Assembly: GCA_013399855.1 (NCBI GenBank)
Contig: VXAY01001316.1
Span: 286,680-350,679 of the forward strand
Reading direction: 5' to 3'
From: Oxyruncus cristatus
Lineage: Eukaryota; Chordata; Aves; Passeriformes; Cotingidae
DNA length: 64,000 nucleotides
The first letter of the stretch is position 1. Each line of letters begins with the position of its first letter. A program made the position numbers and the translations under genes. The notes under the pieces are model-generated. The model was not told the DNA's origin. It was given only the letters and a program-made list of their open reading frames with translations, and searched no databases. Positions 33,285-43,250 of this stretch are shown one piece after another.

Positions 33285-33560
33285 CGTTCCTGCGCGGGGC
33301 TGTCGCTTTAAATTTGAATTGCCTGGGTTTTTTCTCTCACAACAGCCTGATATTTTTTGCTCGTGAAGGATAAATATTTACAAACCTTAACTCTCGCCAA
33401 CAAAGGCATTCTGTTCCAGAATTTTCTTGGGCTTTTGTTCTGTTTTTAAACAGATTTAGAAATCGTTGCCCAACACTTTAATTTCTGTTATTAAAACAAG
33501 CAAGTCAGTAAAAAGATATATGAAGGAGGGGAAGGACCACAGCAGCTCACAGTTCATATT
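33285..33560. other. AT-rich candidate conserved element
   Basis: Begins with a small CpG patch (ttcctgcgcggggctgtcgc), then tttaaatttgaattgcctgg, gataaatatttacaaacctt (forkhead-like TATTTAC) and ttaatttctgttattaaaac. No transposon pattern. Role inferred. Confidence 0.35.
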
Positions 33561-35483
33561 CAAAGGCTTTCAGCAACGCGTTGAAAAACGGCTGAGAGCA
33601 TCTGCAGGGGACACAGGGGATAATAGCACAGTAACTCCACACAAGGACAGGTCACCAAGCCATAGGAAATATGTTTTCTTGGTAAACTAATGAGGGTTCA
33701 ACAACTTCATACAATGCGAGCTTGTAAACAGATTAAAAAAACCCCTAAAGGATTCAAGACAAAGCCTCAATGCGGCAGCGCTTCTCCTCCAGCCAGAGGA
33801 GCTGACTCCATGTTCCTCCAGCATCTCAAGAGCTGTAAACAAAAGCAGAGCCCAGGAACGCAGTGACCAGCTCACCACGTATCGGTGCCCAAGGCTGACG
33901 TCCCCGAGCACTTGACAGCCCACACACGTGCAGCCCCGTGGCCAAGCACAGCACCCGTCCCTGGGACACGGAGGAGGGGTCCTGCCCTGTGTGGGGCAGC
34001 GAGCAAAGGTCAGGGGAGACATCTGGCTGAACAAGAGCTTCCAGCACCAACCTGAGGCCAAGCACACTTCCCGTGCCCGGTGCAGTATAAAGGGAGTTGT
34101 ATTTCACATTTCTACCCTGTGCTGGCAAGAACATCGTGTCCAGCTCTTGTACTCACACCTACAAAAAAACCATTGTCAGAAACAGCGAGTTCAGACAATG
34201 GCTACAATAACAATTTGGGGTGTGAAAAAACAGCCTTAAGGTGAGAACCTTGAGGCGTTCACTCAATTTAGTTTCCTAAGAAGAAAGTCAAAAAGCAACT
34301 TGACTCTGGTCCATGCATTCCTACCCAAAACAATGGTTAATATTAGTGGCTCTTTAATCTTGCTCACTGCAATCCAACAGCCGGAGGCTGGAGTTGCAAC
34401 GTCCAAATCCAGACTTTAGGTGAAAATTGTTGCCATATGGGTCTGTGAGACTCAGATGTCTTTCCAGAAGAGATGTTCCCACTCAACTGCCCACACAACC
34501 AAAATGCAGGGGGTGTATCCTCCTGCCCACATTATGCTGAAGACAAAGCAGCTCGTCCTGATTTCCCTCACCCATCCTGGCTCCAGAGCTGTTGGTGGAG
34601 ACCAGCTCAGACCCTCCGTGGGCTGCAGGGCGAGGAGGTCTCCCAGACCACCAAGCTGTAGGAATCTCTGCTTGCTGGATGTTTGTTGCAGGAAAACCAG
34701 CAGACAAGTAAGGACAAGGCCGTGGCTGAGCTGCTGTGGGACAGCAAAGGGACTCCCAGAACACGAGGAGAACTCCAGCACATCTCCATGACAGTCACTG
34801 CCAGAAGGGAGCAGCCAGAATGGGCGACCAGGCAGCTCCTGTGGACAGAGAGATGGAGGGAGCAGGCTGGGAGCGATGAGATAAATACTGGAGATGGATG
34901 ATGCATTGCATACCCCTCGCACAATATAGAGCTGCTTGACTCTATTAGGTGGATGGATGGCAGGGAATTTAAGAAGAGAAATAGATTTTTTACTAAGCTA
35001 ATTAGCTAAAAAGGCTTGTCTGGAAACACAGGCCCCATTGTGTCTGAAGTCTGCTGACACACAGCTCAGAGCAGCATTTTTCTTCCCTGTTACTACTCTG
35101 CCTCTCAGAGCATCTCTCACCGGCAGAGAAAAGGGGGTGGGATCCCTGCACCAAACCACAGCACCCAAGACACCCACCAAGATGCTCAAGGGACACAGTA
35201 AATACACGTGTGTATGTGCTTATACATGTAGAGATGCACACACTTGCAGGCATCCCCACGTATACACAAACATACATTACTCATTAATACATTCTATACA
35301 TGAAAATATCAGTGTACTAAAATAATAATAAAATCCATGGAAGAGCAAAGTTTGCTGTCAAAACCAGCTCCACATTAGCCTGCCCTGTAATTTAAAAGCA
35401 AACTGGGGGCACTCGATAAAAAAAAAGGGCTGTAGATTTAAGAGAAATAAAATAAAAATACGACTTGACCCAGCGCAGTCAAT
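33561..35483. other. Single-copy noncoding DNA
   Basis: 35200-35320 is an irregular TG/CA-rich stretch (acacgtgtgtatgtgcttat and relatives). 35280-35470 is AT-rich. Open frames of 100-156 codons at 33687-34922 lie on both strands with no domain. Confidence 0.4.
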
Positions 35484-35745
35484 TCTGGAATCCACTACCC
35501 CAGGAAGTCATGGAGACACACACCAGTGGAACAGACATTTTAAAGGACTGGATAATTTTATGAGCATTAATAACATTTGCAGCTATGCAAGCTAATAAAA
35601 TGTTACAAGGGTAATCAAACTTCATGCTTCAATGTGTAAGTTGATCACCTGTGAGCGCTGTGAAGGAATTTCCTCTCTGGTGCTGTTGTGCTGAGCAAGT
35701 AGCCAGCTGTGCCACAGGGGTGCATTTTTAACAAAAAAAAAACAC
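35484..35745 (+). mobile_element. Ancient CR1-type LINE 3' end relic
   Basis: Reads tggaatccactaccccagga, agtcatggagacacacacca, then aaggactggataattttatg, gtgtaagttgatcacctgtg and gaaggaatttcctctctgg. In this order these match the 3' region of old amniote CR1 families (ggaactccctgccacaggat ... aagccgatcact ... ggaagaaatttcc). It predates the avian CR1 copies around it. Confidence 0.55.
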
Positions 35746-37319
35746 CTTAAAATATTAAACCAAAAAAATGAGTGTCACTGCTGCTGGCTCTGTGTCTTTG
35801 ATTTGGTTTTCTCCTTCTCCACGAGCTGGCACCCACCAGAGGGACACTGAATATCAGGGAGAGCTCTGATGTCAACATCCTAAAGCTTCCTGGTGCAGTT
35901 TTGGGACAACACATCTGCCACAATCCAGAAATCATATCACTTTACTCTTGGAAGGCTGATCCTATGAGCTGGCAGCAGGAATACACCAAGCTTAACCTGT
36001 TGTTCCAGGACCACAGATCCCACATTTGCTCTTTCCTGCTTCCACACCGGACAAATTGTGTTGGCCAGCGAAGCACAGGGCCCTTCCATGAACTCTGAGC
36101 CCCAACACAGAACAGCTCCAGGTATTCCCAGGAAAAGCTGGCAGCTTTTGAGCTCTCTACCACTCCAGAACTACCCAATGTGTTATTTATAACATCCGAG
36201 CAGCAACCTTGGTATTTCCAGTGTTTTCTCCCTGGGAAGTTAATGCCCTTGTAATTAATGAGCTGACAGAGAACGCTGCAATCTGCTGCCACAGGCTTGG
36301 GGAAAGAACGGCAGACTTTGCTCCTGTGCCTCCCCTTCTGTTCAAGGGAATCCAGACCCAGTTCAGCCAGCTGGGGAGGAGAATGAAGGGAGGATGGGAC
36401 ACAGCAGAAGTGTCAAAATAAACCTTCTACTTAGAAATAACCAGCACGGGGGGTTACAGATAGAAGTCCAGAGGGCTGAAGAGGATGACTGTGTGCTCAA
36501 ACAAGAGACCTGCTCCAGGAGAATTCCCTCTCCAAAGCAAAAAGAGAAAATAGAGATTATATATAATGCATGTTGGTAAAACATGTGCTCTGGGCTTTCC
36601 ACCAGCTCGCTGCGGTCAGAGCACTGCAGGGTCTGGTGTGCTCTCCTGGGAAGTGCAGGCCTTGGGAACACAGGATTACAGCCCACTGCTGTACTCTCCT
36701 CCATCCATCCACCCATCCCTCCATCATGGTTAAAAACCACGTGTATCACCACGGTAACCAAGCACCAACCTGAATCCTTCCCTAAAGCTGAGCAGCCACC
36801 GCCCAGGTCAGGCTCATGTTCCACCTGCCCTTGGGAGCACCTTTCCCTAGGCCCAAGAGCCAGGGGTTGGAAGAGGCAAAGACACACATCCCCAGGACAG
36901 GAGGAGAAAGTCTCTTATTAGAATTACTTATCCCCTGGAGTTTCTTTATTCCCAAAGTCCTCATTTGAGCAGAAGGTACATTCCAAGGAGGACCATGAGG
37001 ATCTATCAACCAGCCTGGCCGTGCATGAGTTTGGGACCATATTTGCTCTTCTTCCTCTTTGTCCTTAGAGAACTGCAATTCAATATTCCTTTGGGACAGA
37101 GGAGGCAAAGGACGTGAGGATTACAAGTGTCAGCCACCCTTTCATCCCCTAACAATCATTCTCACTGTGACAGTGTCCTCTGGGCTACAGAACCCATATT
37201 TTTCCTGAACACACAGCACTGAGAACTACACTCACTGCCCTCCAAAGACCTTCCAAACGACACCCCCTCCTCAGCCACGGCAGCATTTGGCCCGGAACAC
37301 GATACACCCCGAGAAAGCC
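35746..37319. other. Single-copy noncoding DNA
   Basis: Nothing recognised. The 174-codon minus frame at 36363-36887 has no domain and overlaps plus-strand frames. Confidence 0.4.
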
Positions 37320-38040
37320 GTAACTTTCCCCATCAGGAAAGTATTTTAAATCTCAATTAGAAGAGCACCATCATCAGAGCCCAGAGCTGACAGCACGTGT
37401 GATGTCACACACATGAACCCCAGCACGCTGACAGCAGCCCTGGGCCCTGATAGACTGTCAAATTACAGGCAATAAAGTATGACATCATGATGACATCATG
37501 GAAGGAGAGATTTAATTCCCGGCTCAGAGGCTATCAGTTACTGCTTTACTCTAAATCCTGTCGTTATCTGCGTGAGCAATGAGCAGAATCAATCATTTCC
37601 ACGGCTCTTTACGGCCACCATAAATTTGGAACACTTATGTCTCAGCCACCTTCCCGGATATATTCGAGCCCATCTGTCGGTTCCTGCGACGCTCCCTCAA
37701 CGTCCCGGTGCTGCAAAACCCACAAGCACATTTCGGGCGCAGTCGTGGGAAATAAAGACATTCACGGCCGGGATGAGCTCACACGCACTCGGCTTCGGAG
37801 CGTTCAGGTGCCTGTGAGCCCTGCACGTGGCTTCCCTCAGCCCCCGGCTGACAGAGGCAGATTCACCGCGGACAAACCCTCTGACACCGGCGTGACCTTC
37901 AAAAGGTGTTTTTAGCTCCGCTTTGACGAGCATTTCAAGATGTGCTTCGAGACTGCAGGCTGCCCATCTCGCCCCCTTCTGCCAAGGCATTTAAAAATAG
38001 ATGTCAATAAAGTATTAATTTCACATAGACAGCCAGCATG
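37320..38040. other. Candidate regulatory block with repeated TGACATCA
   Basis: Unique DNA with TGATGTCA at 37400-37407 and TGACATCA at 37480-37487 and 37491-37498, each one base from the CRE site TGACGTCA. CTGACAG or CTGTCA words (TALE/MEIS-like) also recur at 37387, 37428 and 37454. 37600-37880 carries many scattered CpGs, unlike the flanks. No exon is convincing despite open frames at 37572-37990. Role inferred. Confidence 0.38.
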
Positions 38041-39459
38041 TGGCCCAGCAGGTTACAGCAGAGGCAGAGATGAACGTGCTCTCCAGTGAAACTGAAACAG
38101 GTGGAATATTTTGGGGGATTTTTTTATGAGTAGATGATACTAATCTGGCTACTCTAACAAACAGGATCACACACACAATTAACTTGGTCTTCAGAACACC
38201 TCCAACAGTGATAAGGGATGAATTTTTCATAAGATTCTTGATATAGAAGAGGGTTTATTGTTTTTATTTTACCCACTCCTGAAAAAAAACAAAGCAGTGC
38301 CAAGACCTGAAAGTTATCTCCTGGAGCATCAAGTATATTGGAGACCTCCTGACTGTGATGAGCCAGGAAACTTCTCCACTGCAATGAACCCCTATTTCTA
38401 ATTTCCTGGCCTCCATAGCATTAGATTAGGTCAGTCTGATCTTTACCAGATACCCTGGAAATACAGAAATATCCTCTGTTTGCTCCCACCCCAGACACAA
38501 TCCCCCACTGGGATTGAAACAGCAGGACTGACCCATCTCCATCCATATTTGTCCCACTCCCCTCTTACAGATCCCGTGCAAAAAAGTCATCACACACTAA
38601 AGTGACCTCCCCGCATTATCAGTGTGATTGCCTTCGAGATACCCTTGACTCAATCCCAAAATCCCTGCCCAGGATGCTTAATAGTGATGCCTTTAAGGGA
38701 GTTCAGTTGACAGACATCAAACACGACATGGAGTTTTGACACATTTTTAACTGTTTGTTGATGTTCTGAACGACCTTGTTGATGTGTAATCCCTGGGGAG
38801 AAGAAAAAAAAAGTCACACTGACAGTTGGGCCCAAAATATTCAACTTCTGCCCGGGATAACCTCGGTGTCAGTATCAGCTGGATCATAACCCAGTGCAGA
38901 GTTCACTTCATTTTCCAGATATTTCGTGAGATAGTCTTTACAGTATCTCAATTCATTACTTCTGAAGAAAGATCAAGGATAACAAGTTTGGAGATGAAAG
39001 AACTTTGCAAGTCACCTTCTCTTTTCTGACAGGCAGTGAATAACCCAAAGAACAAAGCCACCTCATTTAAGAAGGGCTGTGGGACAAGTCACTTTTGACT
39101 CTTGGTATTCAGGGAGGACAAAAAACTGCTAAAATGTAATAAACCACTTCAGTTCTTAGGTCTTGCAGTCACAAAAAATCACTGTCTCATTTTCAGCTCT
39201 GCACCTCTGATTACTTGGAGGCTTCCTGGAAGTGTGACTTCGCACTAATATCCAGCACTGGGAATGATTTTAAAAGGCCACTGAGTTTCCCTTAACCCAA
39301 TTTCCACAGTCCTTATCAGTTACCCACGATTTACAGCTAATTATAGGCAGGTTCTGAGACAGCAGCCTGCATGCAACACTCACCATGCTCAGCGTGGCTG
39401 ACACACCACACAGCTCCGCGTTCACCGAGCAGGAGAGGCAGAAAAATGGGCAAAGGATT
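38041..39459. other. AT-leaning single-copy DNA
   Basis: Long stretch of AT-leaning unique DNA with an A run at 38804-38812. 38680-38790 and 39240-39350 could belong to conserved elements, but no strong motif cluster was seen. No gene or repeat recognised. Confidence 0.35.
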
Positions 39460-39720
39460 CACTAAATAACCTCAAACCCACTGTATAAATGTAGCTCAAA
39501 GTTAAACATTCAGAGCGTATGCGACCGTAGCACTGGCAATTACTGGATTTGTTATTGCCTCAACTATCATGACAGGCATTGAAATAAATCTCATTTATAT
39601 GACGTACAGTCATCTAGAAATGCCTTTTTTTTTTTTNNNNNNNNNNNNNNNNNNNATTTAGCTAAGATATATCAAAAATGCTTTTTTTTTTTTTTTTTTT
39701 TTTTTAGAAATTCTTTTAAG
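39460..39720. other. AT-rich candidate conserved element interrupted by a gap
   Basis: Sequence such as gcgtatgcgaccgtagcact, gcaattactggatttgttat and gaaataaatctcatttatat sits beside T runs of 12 and 23 bases. The assembly gap falls between the two T runs. Confidence 0.3.
39637..39655. other. Assembly gap (19 N)
   Basis: Nineteen undetermined bases directly after a T run, with a longer T run 28 bases further on. The gap size may be nominal. Confidence 0.98.
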
Positions 39721-40234
39721 ATGTCAATGCACTACACATGGCTCCATTTTGAGACCTCTCCAGACTGGAGATCAGACAAGATATACAAGCCTTTCAGCCT
39801 GCCAAGTTTCATACTTGTTAAGAGTGAGCCTGAATTCTGAGTGTTTTCTATACAGTGCCTCCATGAATGTGATTAAGGAAGGCCTCTTGCCATTAAACGT
39901 TGCTGCAGGGATTCAAACTCGCCCTCCCCCATCAGCCCTAAAGGCTGGGCTCAGCACTGCTGGGCTCCAGACATTCAGTTTGTTCTTGCCTCTGTAGCTC
40001 AGGCCCAGGATGTGTCTCTGGAGCCTGGAACACAGCCCAGATGTTTCTCCTGGCTCCTCAGGCATCCCCACCCACCTCTGGTACCCTCCACCCCCTCCTC
40101 TCAGTAAGTCTCAGGGTTACACCAAGCTGGAAGACAGGGGTGGGGGCTGAGGAATCTCTTAGTTGTTCTGGTTCAGGGATGCCAAGGACTGAGAAAGAGC
40201 TTATTGATGTCAAAAGCTGTGTCAGGGGGATTTA
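39721..40234. other. Single-copy noncoding DNA
   Basis: Mixed composition before a CR1 copy. Nothing recognised. Confidence 0.4.
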
Positions 40235-40460
40235 TGTTGGCTCTCAGGAAAAGGTTCTTCCCCCAGAGGGTGGTTGGCACTGACCAGGCTCCCCAGGGCA
40301 GTGGGCACAGCCCCAAGGCTGCCAGAGCTCCAGGAGGGTTTGGACAACACTCTCTGGGACAGGGTGGGATTGTTGGGGTGTCTGTGCAGGGCCAGGAGCT
40401 GGACTGGATGATCCTGTGGGTCCTTTTCAACTCAGGAGACTCTGTAATCCTATGAAACCC
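40235..40460 (+). mobile_element. CR1 LINE, ORF2 end and 3' UTR
   Basis: Sense copy of the subfamily at 24475: ctcaggaaaaggttcttccc, tggttggcactgaccaggct, gtctgtgcagggccaggagc, ggactggatgatcctgtggg. Low divergence from its relatives suggests a fairly young insertion. Confidence 0.92.
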
Positions 40461-40789
40461 AAGAGCTCCTCCCTCAAGAGGTCCTGTCTCCAAGCTCAGG
40501 GTGGTTGCATCCCTGAGAAACTCAGTCCCGAGGCAGGGGCTTCACTGCATAGCTCTGCCCTTAAGTACTTTGGAAAGGGACATTATGGCAGATGCTGGAA
40601 CTGGGACTCACCACGTGTACCCACCGAGCAGCAAAGAAAACCACTTGTTATGTTCCTCCATTTACACATCACACCACCACAAATCACAGCTCAATTAGTC
40701 TCTCCTGGAATCCATCACACATCTCCATAAGAATGTGGTCCCGACTACTGCACTATCCAAGCAAGTCGAGGCAGTAAACAGAAAGGACT
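40461..40789. other. Single-copy noncoding DNA
   Basis: Nothing recognised. Confidence 0.4.
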
Positions 40790-41095
40790 AATTGGGGAAG
40801 GGGGGGAGACACTGTTTCCTGGTGTTAAAAATAACTGACACTTCCAGGAAATAATGGTATAAATAGAAAATGAAACCATTCCTCCTCCAAAAATATTTCA
40901 TAATTATGTGTCATAAAAATAATTAGGTTATGGTGAATTAGTACAAATGTTTACAACAAAATTGCCATGCAAAACATTATGGGTAATAACATGCTAATTG
41001 CTGTAGAAGCAAAAGCTGATTATGTTTCAGCAATATTAAAAGTTGCCAACTCGGCGCTACTATCCAAGCTTCAGTGTCTCTCGGCAGCGTTTAGG
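40790..41095. other. AT-rich candidate conserved element
   Basis: Strongly AT-rich: tttcataattatgtgtcata, aaaataattaggttatggtg, aataacatgctaattgctgt. An AT-rich run next to aactcggcgctactatcc gives a sharp composition change at about 41050. A 77-codon frame begins inside it but is not convincing. Role inferred. Confidence 0.4.
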
Positions 41096-41229
41096 GACAC
41101 GGGGAAAACTGGTGAGGAGGGAAGGAGGTGGCAGGTAGGCAGCCTGTGCACTGCACTGTCCTTGCTGAGTGGCAATTCCTGGAAATCTTATGCCAGGTAA
41201 TCCTCAGGGAGCACACACAGGGGATGAGG

Positions 41230-41472
41230 CGTCACAGAATCCCAGGGTATGCTGAGCTGGAAGGACCCACCAGGAGTGGGTCCAGGACCATCCAGTCCAA
41301 CCCTCAGCCCTGCACAGGCCCAGCCCCAGGAGTCCCCCCTGTGCCCCAGAGGATCATCCCAACCCTCCCGGAGCTCTGGCAGCCTTGTGGCTGTGCCCAC
41401 TGCCCTGGGGAGCCTGGTCAGTGCCAACCACCCTCTGGGGGAAGAACCTTTCCCTGAGATCCGACCTGACTC
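41230..41472 (-). mobile_element. CR1 LINE, ORF2 end and 3' UTR
   Basis: Antisense copy: cgtcacagaatcccagggta, gctgagctggaaggacccac, ggagctctggcagccttgtg, cagtgccaaccaccctctgg. Same subfamily as the sense copy at 40235, about 770 bases away and in opposite orientation. It carries a small extra gtgggtccagg duplication. Confidence 0.92.
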
Positions 41473-42774
41473 CCTGGGTACCGCAGTGAACACAGAACGA
41501 CAGCAGCACCCAGGGCAGGTTGCAGCACAGTCACTCCATCTGCTGCCAGGACCTGACCCAGGCTGGGGCTGCCCAAGCTGGTCAGGAGTAGCTGACTTGG
41601 CTCCCATCAGGAGCAGCGCTGCCACTCCTAAGGATGTCAGCCGTGATCCTGCTCCACCCAGACATCACCTGAGCCTCTGCTCTGCCCAAAGGCAGCCAGC
41701 CTGCCAGACCCCATCCATAAGCCTGGGCAGGATGGTGCTGAGGTGGCTTGCTCATTCTGAGGTCCCTGCAGGGTGGATTACTCAGTCTCTGCACCACCTT
41801 CCCCAGCACATCCCTCTCCTCTGAGTGGCTGCTCGCTGCCTGGCACACCCAGACCCCTGTTGATTCAGGTGCAGAGCACATTCCTCTGGCTCCAGACAAG
41901 AGCTGCCACACCACCTGCTCCAGAGGGACCAGATCCCTGCCACAGGGATGGTTTTAGCCCCTGGCTGATCCCAGGGCAACACACCCTCCACTCTGCCCAC
42001 TGGCAGGCCCTGCAGTCTCCCAGGGGTGAGCTCCACGTGCCAGCAGGCAGTGACCAGATCTGCAGCAGCAGCAACCTCTGCTTCAGGAGGTCACTGGCTG
42101 CATGGATGTCCTCCTGGGAGCTGAGCTGCCTGCAGACACATCTCCAACCCGCTCCTCACCTCACTCATATGCCTGCTGCTTTTTGGATTGAATCCTCTCG
42201 ATCCAAGATACCTCCGAAGAATTGGGGCCCAAGTATTCCTAGAGCACAGGCAAAGGTCTTTGACAAATCCAGATAAATCTGTTGGGTTCTTTGTTTGCTT
42301 GTCACCAGCTGTGGCCAAACACAGGGAGCACTGGGTAGAGTTAGAGGTGAGAGTTTAAAGTGGATTTCCTCAAAGTTAGAAAATCCCTGCAGAGCATCCT
42401 CATTCAGAATCGAAGTGACATTAATTCCAACATCACTTCCAATGCAAATGATGATAAACCGGATTGCAGTTGAATGGATGACATTCACAGAGAACTTCAA
42501 CACAGTTTAAGTAACCCTCTTTCTGAGTAAATTTGCCTTGAACCCTCTGCGTGCCCCATTTTCCAGTTTCTCCTGAAGGGGATGTGCCGAGTTTTACCTT
42601 TGAAAACTTGATCATCATTGTCCCTTTTCTATAGGGTTGGAAATCAGTGTCTTTCCAAAAGGCAGAAGCTCTTCATCACCCATCACAGGTAAACCAGTGC
42701 CCAAAGCCAAGGCAGTTCTCATCACAGAGGAGAGATGACCTGGGTAAATGGTCCCAAATGCAGGCAAAGCCCAT
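41473..42774. other. Single-copy noncoding DNA
   Basis: 41500-42120 is rich in cagcag and ctccca words without a clear repeat unit. 42170-42640 is AT-leaning. Open frames up to 191 codons (41249-41824) begin inside the CR1 copy and are discounted. Confidence 0.4.
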
Positions 42775-42868
42775 CACTCATGGCAGGTGTCCCTGCCCTC
42801 GGCACGAGGGTTGGAACTGGGTGATCCTGAAGGTCCTTTCCCATCCAAACCATTCTGGGATTCTCTAC
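42775..42868 (+). mobile_element. CR1 LINE 3' end fragment
   Basis: Sense tail: tcatggcaggtgtccctgcc, ggttggaactgggtgatcct, gaaggtcctttcccatccaa, then accattctgggattctc. About 95 bases. Confidence 0.85.
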
Positions 42869-42989
42869 GGGAGCTGTGGACCTTTGACACCTGCCCCAAC
42901 CCCTCCATCTGCAGCTCCAGCGATGCCATTGTCACAATGCCGCGGGCGCTGATGCCCCTCCCGAGTTTGCAAATACCGGCTGAAAGCAG

Positions 42990-43079
42990 CCATGGAAGCG
43001 ATGGTTTTTATTACGGTGTTTTTTTCCACAAAGCATCGTTTCAGAAGTTAATTCCGACGCTGGCTAATGAGAGGCTGTG
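42990..43079. other. AT-leaning shoulder of the CpG island
   Basis: tttttattacggtgtttttt, agaagttaattccgacgctg and gctaatgagaggctgtgccg lead into the island. Composition suggests one functional unit with it. Confidence 0.25.
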
Positions 43080-43250
43080 CCGTGAATAGGCTCCGCAAGC
43101 GGCTCGGGGCCGGGCGCGCCCTCCCGCTCAGCTCCGCGTGTTAAAAGCCGCACCCGGCGGAGCCGGAGCCCGACCCTCCGCTGTGCCCCGCTCATTATGC
43201 GCCGAGTCACACCGGGCAGCCCCCGGCACAACGCGGGCACGGAGGTAAAC
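43080..43250. promoter_or_regulatory. Dense CpG island, possible promoter
   Basis: About 28 CpGs in some 170 bases (for example ggctcggggccgggcgcgcc and gcgcc/gcgg repeats), far above its surroundings in a vertebrate genome where CpG is depleted. At its plus-strand edge, GGAG/GTAAAC at about 43240-43249 could be a splice donor, which would make the island a noncoding first exon. No TATA box, open frame or linked exon was found. It could instead be an orphan island or an enhancer. Confidence 0.4.

Noticed and set aside
41249..41824. 191-codon plus-strand frame
   Set aside because: It starts inside the antisense CR1 at 41230-41472, so its first third is repeat sequence read in a meaningless frame.
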